DNA of 64,000 nucleotides from Salipiger bermudensis HTCC2601 (GTDB lineage Bacteria; Pseudomonadota; Alphaproteobacteria; Rhodobacterales; Rhodobacteraceae): the NCBI RefSeq assembly GCF_000153725.1, contig NZ_DS022276.1, positions 3,581,222 through 3,645,221 of the forward strand. Direction: 5' to 3'. Position numbers and translations under genes: made by a program. Position 1 is the first letter of the stretch; every line of letters starts with the position of its first letter. Below are positions 36,409 through 43,509 of this stretch, one piece after another. Under the pieces are notes generated by a model that worked only from the letters and a program-made list of their open reading frames with translations, ran no database searches and was not told the origin of the DNA.

Positions 36409-37332
36409 ATGTCCCTACTGAATTTCCGCAAGCCCAAGGCCACTCCCCCGACCACGGGGCTCGGCGGATTTCTGAGGGGCTATTCCATCGAGGTGATGCC
36501 GCGCACCGCCGCCAAGGTCGAGGATTTCCGCGCCCTTCTGCCCGAGGGCACCCGCGTCTACATCGCCCATATCGACGGCACCCCCATCGAGGACATGGTC
36601 GCCACCGCCCGCCGCATCGCCGGCGAAGGCTTCGACGTCATGCCGCATTTCCCGTCCCGCATCATCGCCGACAGGGCCACGCTGGCCGATTGGATCGCCC
36701 GCTATCAGGGCGAGGCCGGCATCACGCAAGGCCTGATCCTCGCCGGCGGTGTCTCCGAGCCGAAGGGCGATTTCCACAGCTCGATGCAGCTGCTCGAGAC
36801 CGGGCTCTTCGACAAGGCCGGCTTCACCCGCCTGCACGTGGCGGGCCACCCCGAGGGCAACCGCGACATCGACGCCGATGGTGGCGAGGCCGAGGTCATG
36901 GCCGCCGCGCGCTGGAAGCAGGACTTCTCCGAGCGCAGCGACGCGCGGATGGCGATGGTCACGCAGTTCGCCTTCGAGGCGGAGCCGATCCTCGACTGGG
37001 CCAGCCGGCTGCGCGCAAACGGTGTCGACCTGCCGATCCATATCGGCCTTGCCGGCCCGGCCAAGCTGCAGACCATGATCAAGTTCGCCATCGCCTGCGG
37101 CGTCGGCCCGTCGCTGCGGGTCCTGCAAAAGCGCGCGCTCGACGTCAGCAAGCTTCTGCTGCCCTACGAGCCCACCGAGCTCACCGCCGAGCTGGCCGCG
37201 CGCAAGGCCGCCGATCCCGGCTTTCCCATCGAACAGGCGCATCTCTTTCCGCTCGGCGGCATCAAGACCTGCGCCGAGTGGGCCGCGACCCACGGCGGCG
37301 AGGCCACGCGCCCCGCTCGACGCGCGATCTGA
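36409..37332 (+). CDS. metF: Methylenetetrahydrofolate reductase-like protein
   Basis: The 307-aa protein has the MetF TIM barrel: GYSIEVMPRTAAKVEDF at the start, LILAGGVSEPKGDFHSSMQL (substrate and FAD region), VAGHPEGNRD and FVTQFAFEAEP-like MVTQFAFEAEPILDW. It interconverts methylene-THF and methyl-THF. In this cluster it may run in the oxidative direction, turning methyl-THF made by the corrinoid methyltransferases into methylene-THF. The start at 36409 has AAGGAG seven bases upstream; ATG 36388 is less likely. The sequence is divergent from enterobacterial MetF, consistent with a catabolic paralogue. Confidence 0.85.
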   Translation: MSLLNFRKPKATPPTTGLGGFLRGYSIEVMPRTAAKVEDFRALLPEGTRVYIAHIDGTPIEDMVATARRIAGEGFDVMPHFPSRIIADRATLADWIARYQGEAGITQGLILAGGVSEPKGDFHSSMQLLETGLFDKAGFTRLHVAGHPEGNRDIDADGGEAEVMAAARWKQDFSERSDARMAMVTQFAFEAEPILDWASRLRANGVDLPIHIGLAGPAKLQTMIKFAIACGVGPSLRVLQKRALDVSKLLLPYEPTELTAELAARKAADPGFPIEQAHLFPLGGIKTCAEWAATHGGEATRPARRAI

Positions 37333-37352
37333 GACGCTGTATCGGGACGGGC

Positions 37353-38015
37353 ATGACCAAAGCTCTCCTCTTCGATCTGGACGGCACACTGCTCGTCTCC
37401 GACCCGCTTCACTACGCGGTCTTCGCGGAAATCTTTGCCGAGCACGGCAAGGAGCTCACCCCGGAGATCTATGAAAACCGCATCCACGGGCACCACAATC
37501 TCGAGATGTTCCCCAAGCTCTTCCCGGGCTGCGACGCGCAGGCGCTCTCGGACGAGAAGGAACGCCGCTTCCGCGAGCGCCTCGGCGACGGCGCCGCCCC
37601 GATGCCCGGCGCGGTGGCGCTGCTCGACCAGGCCGACCGCGAAGGATGGCGCCTGGCTGTGGTGACCAATGCCCCGCGCGAGAACGGCGAGCACATGCTC
37701 AGGGCCATCGGCCTCAGCGACCGCTTCGAGCTGCTGATCATCGGCGACGAATGCGCCCGCGCCAAGCCCGACCCCGAGCCCTACCTCGCCGCAATGCGCC
37801 AGCTTGGTGCCGAGCCGCATCACTGCCTCGCTTTCGAGGACAGCCAGAGCGGCATGCGCGCCGCCGCGCGCTCCGGGGCCTATGCCATCGGCGTGCGCTC
37901 GGGGCTCAGCCATGACCGCCTCTGCGAGGCCGGGGCCCAGGCCACCATTGCCGATTACACCGACGCCACCCTGCCCACGCTTCTGGACCGTTTGAGAGGA
38001 GAACACATTCCATGA
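37353..38015 (+). CDS. HAD family hydrolase
   Basis: The 220-aa haloacid-dehalogenase-like phosphatase has the nucleophile motif FDLDGTLL (DxDxT/L type), motif II VVTNAPREN, and motif III/IV IIGDECARAKPDPEPYLAAM and FEDSQSGMRAA. The alpha-helical cap between motifs I and II places it in subfamily IA (beta-phosphoglucomutase or phosphoglycolate phosphatase type). It sits inside the one-carbon cluster and overlaps the next methyltransferase gene by four bases (ATGA), so it is co-translated with it. Its substrate in this pathway is unclear. Confidence 0.88.
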   Translation: MTKALLFDLDGTLLVSDPLHYAVFAEIFAEHGKELTPEIYENRIHGHHNLEMFPKLFPGCDAQALSDEKERRFRERLGDGAAPMPGAVALLDQADREGWRLAVVTNAPRENGEHMLRAIGLSDRFELLIIGDECARAKPDPEPYLAAMRQLGAEPHHCLAFEDSQSGMRAAARSGAYAIGVRSGLSHDRLCEAGAQATIADYTDATLPTLLDRLRGEHIP

Positions 38016-39073
38016 CGAGAACCGTTGTCGAGTCGAAGACCCGCACCGCCACGCTCGGGTTCGATGAACCGTTCTGCGTGATCGGCGAGCGCATCAACCC
38101 CACGGGGCGCAAGAAGCTCGCCGCCGAACTCGAGGCCGGGGATTTCTCGACAGTGGAAAAGGACGCGCTGGCGCAGGCCGCCGCCGGTGCCGCCATTCTC
38201 GATATCAACGCGGGCGTGGTCTACAACTCCAACCCCAACCCCAACGAGACCGAACCGCCGCTGATGCGCCAGATCGTCGAGCTGGTGCAGGGGCTGGTGG
38301 ACCTGCCGCTCTGCATCGACAGCTCGGTGCCGGGCGCGCTCGAGGCCGGGCTCGAGGCCGCCGAGGGTCGGCCGTTGCTGAACTCGGTCACCGGCGAGGA
38401 AGACCGGCTCGAGCTGGTGCTGCCCTTGGTGAAGAAATACAACGTGCCGGTGGTGGCGATCTCGAACGACGACACCGGCATCTCCGAGGATCCCGACGTG
38501 CGCTTTGCGGTCGCGAAGAAGATCGTCGAACGCGCCGCCGATTTCGGCATCCCGGCGCATGACATCGTGGTCGACCCGCTGGTGATGCCGATCGGTGCCA
38601 TGGCCACCGCCGGCCAGCAGGTCTTTGCCCTCGTGCGCCGCTTGCGCGACGAGCTCGGCGTCAACACCACCTGCGGTGCGTCCAACATCTCCTTCGGCCT
38701 GCCCAACCGGCACGGCATCAACAACGCCTTCCTGCCAATGGCGATGGGCGCGGGCATGACCTCGGCGATCATGAACCCGGTCGCCCTGCCCGTCACCCAG
38801 ACCAAGATCGCAGCCAAGAAGGCCGAGGTCGCCGCGGCCGGCATCATCCTGCCCGAGGACATGGATGACGAGACCTTCGTGACCCTCTTCGGCATGGGCT
38901 CGACCCGCTCGAAGCCCGGCTCCGAGATGGCCGCGATCCGCGCCGCCAACCTGCTGATGAACCAGGACCCGCATGGCGGCGCCTGGATCGCCTTCAACAA
39001 GGAAGCCGAGACCGGCGAACCCGCCGCCGCCCGTGGCGGGCGACGTGGCGGAGGACGCCGCAGGCGGGCCTGA
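38012..39073 (+). CDS. Methyl-THF:corrinoid methyltransferase (DHPS-like)
   Basis: The 353-aa protein has the dihydropteroate-synthase-like TIM barrel of methyltetrahydrofolate:corrinoid methyltransferases (AcsE/MtvA type). FCVIGERINPTGRKKLAAEL is the pterin-binding start; ILDINAGVV, LCIDSSVPGALEAGL and NSVTGEED are conserved strands. It should move a methyl group between THF and the corrinoid protein encoded at 41.6 kb. The C-terminus ends in a basic Gly/Arg tail (RGGRRGGGRRRRA) also seen in the following BHMT-like protein. Confidence 0.88.
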   Translation: MTRTVVESKTRTATLGFDEPFCVIGERINPTGRKKLAAELEAGDFSTVEKDALAQAAAGAAILDINAGVVYNSNPNPNETEPPLMRQIVELVQGLVDLPLCIDSSVPGALEAGLEAAEGRPLLNSVTGEEDRLELVLPLVKKYNVPVVAISNDDTGISEDPDVRFAVAKKIVERAADFGIPAHDIVVDPLVMPIGAMATAGQQVFALVRRLRDELGVNTTCGASNISFGLPNRHGINNAFLPMAMGAGMTSAIMNPVALPVTQTKIAAKKAEVAAAGIILPEDMDDETFVTLFGMGSTRSKPGSEMAAIRAANLLMNQDPHGGAWIAFNKEAETGEPAAARGGRRGGGRRRRA

Positions 39074-39211
39074 ACGGCCATTGCGCCGGTCAAGGCTTTC
39101 CGCAACACTCGCCGCGTTACACTCCCGAGGCCCGGGCCGCGATCCCTCGCAACGGCCCGGGTCCCGCTTCAAGATCAGACCCCGCTTCACGACCAGACCC
39201 CAAGGCATGAC

Positions 39212-40225
39212 ATGACCGACGCACTGACCGAGCTGCTCTCCACCCGCGACTGGCTCATGGCCGACGGCGCCACCGGCACCAACCTGTTCAACATGGGGCT
39301 GGCCTCGGGCGATGCGCCGGAGTTCTGGAACATCGACCACCCCGAGCGCATCCGCACGCTGTACCGCAACGCGGTCGAGGCGGGCTCTGACATCTTCCTC
39401 ACCAACTCCTTCGGGGCCAACGCCTCGCGGCTCAAGCTGCACGATGCGGCCTCCCGCGCCTTCGAGCTGTCGCGCCTCGCCGCCGCGCTGGGCCGCGACG
39501 TGGCGGACGCCGCAGGCCGCAAGGTGGTGGTCGCGGGCTCCGTCGGCCCCACCGGCGAGATCATGGGCACGGTCGGCACGCTGAGCCACGAGACCGCGGT
39601 CGAGATGTTCGAGGAAACCGCCGCCGGGCTCAAGGAGGGCGGCGCCGACGTGCTCTGGGTCGAGACCATCTCGGCCCCAGAGGAGTTCGCCGCCGCCGCC
39701 GAGGCCTTCGCGAATGTGGGCATGCCGTGGTGTGGCACCATGAGCTTCGACACCGCCGGGCGCACCATGATGGGCGTGACCTCGGATGACTTCGTACGGC
39801 AGGTCGACGCGCTGCCCAACCCGCCGCTGGCCTTCGGCGCCAATTGCGGCGTCGGTGCCTCGGACCTGATGCGCACCGTGCTGGGCTTTGCCGCCACCGG
39901 CACCGAGCGCCCGATCATCGCCAAGGGCAATGCCGGCATCCCGCGCTACGAGGATGGCCACATCCACTACAACGGCACGCCCGAACTGATGGCCGAGTAC
40001 GCGGTGCTGGCGCGCAACGCCGGCGCCCGCATCATCGGCGGCTGCTGCGGCACCATGCCCGAGCACCTGCGCGCCATGCGCGAGGCCCTCGAGACCCGCC
40101 CCACCGGCCCGCGCCCGACGCTCGAGCAGATCGCTGCAGCGCTGGGAGGCTTCAGCTCCGACAGCGACGGCACCGGCGACACCCCCGCGCCGAAACGCGA
40201 ACGCCGCGGCCGCCGCCGCAGCTGA
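39212..40225 (+). CDS. BHMT-like homocysteine/corrinoid methyltransferase
   Basis: The 337-aa protein has the zinc-dependent homocysteine methyltransferase fold of betaine-homocysteine methyltransferase. LMADGATGTNLFNMGL and FLTNSFGANASRLKLH are at the N-terminus, and the zinc cysteines are in FGANCGVGA and GGCCGTMPEHL. It may methylate homocysteine from betaine or take part in corrinoid-dependent demethylation with the adjacent genes; the local context favours the latter or both. The C-terminal 30 residues are disordered and end in RERRGRRRS. It is 138 bp after the methyl-THF methyltransferase gene. Confidence 0.85.
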   Translation: MTDALTELLSTRDWLMADGATGTNLFNMGLASGDAPEFWNIDHPERIRTLYRNAVEAGSDIFLTNSFGANASRLKLHDAASRAFELSRLAAALGRDVADAAGRKVVVAGSVGPTGEIMGTVGTLSHETAVEMFEETAAGLKEGGADVLWVETISAPEEFAAAAEAFANVGMPWCGTMSFDTAGRTMMGVTSDDFVRQVDALPNPPLAFGANCGVGASDLMRTVLGFAATGTERPIIAKGNAGIPRYEDGHIHYNGTPELMAEYAVLARNAGARIIGGCCGTMPEHLRAMREALETRPTGPRPTLEQIAAALGGFSSDSDGTGDTPAPKRERRGRRRS

Positions 40226-40240
40226 CACCCGGGACCGAAG

Positions 40241-40280
40241 CCCCCGTCTTCTCTTCGTCAAAAATACTCCCGCCGGAGGC
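40241..40280 (-). repeat. Intergenic repeat copy D
   Basis: Reads in minus sense as gcctccggcgggagtattttt then gacgaagagaagacgggg, nearly identical to copy F at 55911-55953. It lies between the convergent BHMT-like and radical SAM genes. The cctccggcgggag segment can form a short hairpin before the T-rich tract. Confidence 0.7.
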
Positions 40281-40369
40281 AGGCCGGCCCGTGCCGCCTT
40301 GCCGGCCTCCGGCAAAGGCACCGCGCCTTGGGCCAACACCTCCGGCCAAGGCGAACGACTGTCCCACAC

Positions 40370-41455
40370 TCAGAACAGGCTTAGCTGGTCTCCGGCCCGC
40401 GCCGGCACGCGGAACAGGTCGCTCCGCAGCGGCCCGAGCGTGCGGTCCAGCCCCAGCCGTCGCGCCGCCTTGTCGAAGCGTTGCGCGATCAGCTGCGCAT
40501 ACTGCCCTTCGCCCCGCATCCGCCGGTGCCACTGCGCGGAATACTCCTCGCCGCCATGCATCTCGCGCAGCCGCGCCATCACCCGGCCGGCCCGGCCGGG
40601 GTAATGCTCCTCGAGCCAGGCTTTCCAGAGCGGCGCCACCTCGAGCGGCAGGCGCAGCATGATCCAGCTCGCCGCCGCAGCGCCTGCCTCGGCGCCGGCG
40701 GCGAGGATCGCCTCGAGCTCCGGGTCGGTCAGCGCCGGCACCACCGGCGAGACCATGATCCGGGTCTCGATCCCGGCCTCCGCAAGACGCCGGATCGTCG
40801 CCAGTCGCCGCTTTGGTGCCGGCACTCTCGGCTCCATCCGGCGCGACAGATCGGCGTCCAGCGTGGTGACCGACACGCCCACCCGCGCCAGCCCCATCGC
40901 CGCCATCTCCGACAGGATGTCGATGTCGCGCTCGATCAGCGCACCCTTGGTGACGATCGCCACCGGGTGGCGATGATCGCGCAGCACCTCGAGACAGGCG
41001 CGCATGATCCCCCGGTCACGCTCGAGCGGCTGGTAGGGATCGGTGTTGGTGCCGATGGCGAGCGTGGCCACGCGGTAGCGCTTCGACCGCAACTCGCGGG
41101 CCAGCACCTCCGGCGCATCCGGGCGCGCGACGAGCCGCGTCTCGAAATCCAGCCCCGGCGACAGGCCGAGATAGGCATGGGTCGGCCGCGCGAAACAATA
41201 GATGCAGCCATGCTCGCAGCCACGATACGGGTTGATGGTGCGGTCGAAGGGAATATCCGGCGAGGAGACGTAGTTGATCAGGCTGCGCGGCCGCTCGTCG
41301 CTCACCTCGGTGCACAGCTTGGGCAGATCCTCATCGATCTCCCAACCGTCATGGGCATCCTCGTAGCGCAGCCGCTCGAACCGGCCGGTCTCGCGGCTGG
41401 CCGCACCGCGTCCCGGACGGCGCTCCTTGTCGATCTGGCGCTTGCTCTCGCTCAT
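40370..41455 (-). CDS. PA0069/SplB-like radical SAM protein
   Basis: The 361-aa enzyme has the radical SAM cluster motif in RGCEHGCIYCFARPTHAY (CxxxCxxC), preceded by FDRTINPY, and the strands VAIVTKGALIERDID and IGTNTDPYQPLE. This is the PA0069 subfamily related to spore photoproduct lyase, which is unassigned biochemically. The start at 41455 gives MSESKRQIDKERRPGRGAAS. A GAAC-N7-GAAC LexA box lies inside its promoter, so DNA-damage control is likely, and a repair or damage-related radical reaction is a reasonable hypothesis. It is divergent from the corrinoid protein gene. Confidence 0.9.
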   Translation of the reverse strand: MSESKRQIDKERRPGRGAASRETGRFERLRYEDAHDGWEIDEDLPKLCTEVSDERPRSLINYVSSPDIPFDRTINPYRGCEHGCIYCFARPTHAYLGLSPGLDFETRLVARPDAPEVLARELRSKRYRVATLAIGTNTDPYQPLERDRGIMRACLEVLRDHRHPVAIVTKGALIERDIDILSEMAAMGLARVGVSVTTLDADLSRRMEPRVPAPKRRLATIRRLAEAGIETRIMVSPVVPALTDPELEAILAAGAEAGAAAASWIMLRLPLEVAPLWKAWLEEHYPGRAGRVMARLREMHGGEEYSAQWHRRMRGEGQYAQLIAQRFDKAARRLGLDRTLGPLRSDLFRVPARAGDQLSLF

Positions 41456-41461
41456 TCGCAA

Positions 41462-41501
41462 ATCATGGAACATTAAGCGAACATTCGCAAGGCCACGGCG
41501 T
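41462..41501 (-). promoter_or_regulatory. Promoter of the radical SAM gene
   Basis: Reading the minus strand, TTGCGA and CATGAT are 17 bases apart just upstream of ATG 41455. The spacer contains the LexA box. The hexamers are moderate matches, as expected for a repressed SOS promoter. Confidence 0.5.
41468..41482. promoter_or_regulatory. LexA (SOS) box of the radical SAM gene
   Basis: gaacattaagcgaac is an exact GAAC-N7-GAAC site, the alphaproteobacterial LexA consensus, and matches in form the site upstream of lexA at 50134-50148. On the minus strand it fills the 17-base spacer between TTGCGA and CATGAT. That position would let LexA block RNA polymerase, with release after RecA-driven LexA cleavage. 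The divergent corrinoid gene could also be affected. Confidence 0.75.
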
Positions 41502-41624
41502 CTGAAGTCGCAGCCGCAACCGCGCGTGTCGCAAATGTCAAAGCGCGCTGCGGCCATGCACCGCAGGCTCGGAGCACCCAAATCGCCCGCGTGGCCCGCC
41601 ACGCCCCAAGCACGGATCCTGCCC

Positions 41625-42329
41625 ATGGCCGACGAAGACGACGACATCATCCTCGCCGATCTCAATGACGAAGAGCTGGTCGAACAGATGTTCGACGATC
41701 TGTACGACGGCATGAAGGACGAGATCGAAGACGCGGTTCACATTCTGCTCGACCGTGGCTGGGCGCCCTACCGCATCCTGACCGAGGCGCTTGTCGGCGG
41801 CATGAAGATCGTCGGCGAGGACTTCCGCGACGGCATCCTCTTCGTGCCCGAGGTGCTGCTGGCCGCCAATGCGATGAAGGGGGGCATGGCGATCCTCAAG
41901 CCGCTGCTGGCCGAGACCGGCGCTCCGACCATCGGCAAGATGGTGATCGGCACCGTCAAGGGCGACATCCACGACATCGGCAAGAACCTCGTCGCGATGA
42001 TGATGGAAGGCGCAGGATTCGAGGTGGTCGACCTCGGCATCAACAACCCGGTCGAGAATTATCTTGAGGCGGCGGCGGCGGAAAAGCCTGACATCATCGG
42101 CATGTCGGCGCTGCTGACCACCACCATGCCCTACATGAAGGTGGTGATCGACACGATGGTCGCCGAGGGCATTCGCGACGACTATCTCGTGCTGGTGGGC
42201 GGCGCGCCGCTGAACGAAGAGTTCGGCAAGGCCATCGGCGCCGACGCCTATTGCCGCGACGCCGCCGTGGCGGTTGAAACCGCCAAAGACCTGATCGCCC
42301 GTCGCCACAACCAGCGCGCCGCGGGCTGA
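41625..42329 (+). CDS. Corrinoid-binding protein (MtbC/MtaC type)
   Basis: The 234-aa protein has an N-terminal helical B12-binding cap (about 15-95; RILTEALVGGMKIVGEDFRD) and a Rossmann B12 domain with the DxHxxG motif in GDIHDIGKNLV near residue 120, followed by SALLTTTM and VLVGGAPLN. It carries the methyl group on cobalt between the methyltransferases encoded at 38-40 kb. The acidic start MADEDDDIILADLNDEEL is used; earlier in-frame starts would add a basic leader without similarity. It is divergent from the radical SAM gene. Confidence 0.93.
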   Translation: MADEDDDIILADLNDEELVEQMFDDLYDGMKDEIEDAVHILLDRGWAPYRILTEALVGGMKIVGEDFRDGILFVPEVLLAANAMKGGMAILKPLLAETGAPTIGKMVIGTVKGDIHDIGKNLVAMMMEGAGFEVVDLGINNPVENYLEAAAAEKPDIIGMSALLTTTMPYMKVVIDTMVAEGIRDDYLVLVGGAPLNEEFGKAIGADAYCRDAAVAVETAKDLIARRHNQRAAG

Positions 42330-42498
42330 TCCACCCCCGTCCTGCTGCCCCGGCGCGCGTCGCCGAGGCAGCGGCACAGCCGTCCCTCTACCGCCCGCCC
42401 CACGGACGATCCCATGGCAGGCGGGCGCCTTGCGGAGGTTTTCCCTTTGAATCGCGCCCCTGACAGCCTATCTTTGACAAGAGGTAAGGGAGACGATC

Positions 42499-42672
42499 AT
42501 GCCTGTGACACATCTGGTCACGCTTCTTGTCGCGGTTCTGGCATCGGCGGGGCTCACGATCTGGGCGTTTCTGTCCTGGGGCGCGGGCACCATGATCCCG
42601 CTGCTTCTCGCCGTGGCGTTGGCCGTGCGATGGGCCATGACCCCGGTCGCGCCCGATGACGGGCACGCCTGA
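42499..42672 (+). CDS. Small two-helix membrane protein
   Basis: The 57-aa product (MPVTHLVTLLVAVLASAGLT then IWAFLSWGAGTMIPLLLAVA) has two hydrophobic helices at about 5-27 and 31-46 and a short charged tail. The start at 42499 has a GGTAAGGGAG tract upstream. Its last 17 bases overlap the following DUF1638 gene in another frame, which supports real translation and coupling. No family is recognised. Its position next to the corrinoid protein and DUF1638 suggests a cluster-linked membrane peptide. Confidence 0.6.
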   Translation: MPVTHLVTLLVAVLASAGLTIWAFLSWGAGTMIPLLLAVALAVRWAMTPVAPDDGHA

Positions 42673-43330
42673 CAGCGACACCCGCGCCAGCGCCGCGCCG
42701 AACGATGCCACGCTGACCGCGGCCGGGCTCGCGCCGACCGGACACGGCAAGGTCCTGATCATCGCCTGCGGCGCTCTGGCGCGCGAGATCCTCGCCCTTC
42801 GCGCGCGCCATGGTTGGGATCACATCGATCTCACCTGCTTGCCCGCGATCCTGCACAATCATCCCGAGAAGATCACCGATGCCGTCCGCGAGGCCGTGGC
42901 GCGCCACCGCACCAGCCACGACCGCATCTTCGTGGCCTATGCCGATTGCGGCACCGGCGGCACCTTGCAGACCGCTTGCGCCGAGCTCGGCGTCGAGATG
43001 ATCGCGGGGCCGCACTGCTATGCCTTCTACGAAGGACTGACGCGATTCGAGGGGCTCGACGAGATCACCAGCTTCTACCTGACCGATTTCCTCGTGCGCC
43101 AGTTCGATGCCTTCGTCTGGACCCCGCTCGGCCTCGACCGGCACCCGGAGCTGCGCGACATGTATTTCGGTCACTACGAGACACTGGTTTATCAGGCACA
43201 GACCGACGATCCGACCCTCACGGATCTGGCCAGGTCGCACGCAGAGCGGCTCGGGCTGCAGTTCGAACGACGCCTGACGGGCTATGGCGATCTCGAAACC
43301 GCGATGGCGCGGTGGGCCGCGGCTGGGTGA
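42656..43330 (+). CDS. DUF1638 family protein
   Basis: The 224-aa protein belongs to the DUF1638 family: VLIIACGALAREILAL at about residue 33, LTCLPAILHNHPEKITDAVR, YADCGTGGTLQTAC and GPHCYAFYEGL. Five cysteines and the HNH segment are spread over these conserved blocks and could bind a metal or a cofactor. DUF1638 genes are often found near corrinoid methyltransferase genes in archaea and alphaproteobacteria, and here it ends such a cluster, so an accessory role in methyl-corrinoid metabolism is inferred. No biochemical function is established to my knowledge. Confidence 0.85.
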   Translation: MTGTPDSDTRASAAPNDATLTAAGLAPTGHGKVLIIACGALAREILALRARHGWDHIDLTCLPAILHNHPEKITDAVREAVARHRTSHDRIFVAYADCGTGGTLQTACAELGVEMIAGPHCYAFYEGLTRFEGLDEITSFYLTDFLVRQFDAFVWTPLGLDRHPELRDMYFGHYETLVYQAQTDDPTLTDLARSHAERLGLQFERRLTGYGDLETAMARWAAAG

Positions 43331-43374
43331 CGCGTGCCGCTCTGGCTCTGCACAGCATGAAGAGCCTTGAGTGA

Positions 43375-43490
43375 GGGGGCTATCCCCCGTCATGCACAGG
43401 ATGACCAGCGCAAAGTGAGGGGGCTCTGCCCCCGTCCCGGCGGGGCCGGGCCTCCCCCGGAGTATTTCCGAACGTAAAGAAGACAGGGGC
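43375..43490 (+). repeat. Intergenic repeat copy E with two G/C hairpins
   Basis: Two similar units come first: gagggggctatccccc (stem at 43375-43388) and gagggggctctgccccc (stem 43419-43433). The core ctcccccggagtatttccg then aacgtaaagaagacagggg follows at about 43451-43490 and matches the other copies. The whole block fills the gap between the convergent DUF1638 and polysaccharide-deacetylase genes. Confidence 0.65.
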
Positions 43491-43509
43491 GTTGTCGCGC
43501 TCGGTCAGC

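Noticed and set aside
37955-40369. An 804-codon minus-strand frame over the methyltransferase genes
   Set aside because: The plus-strand methyltransferases have clear motifs and coupled starts; the antisense frame has none.
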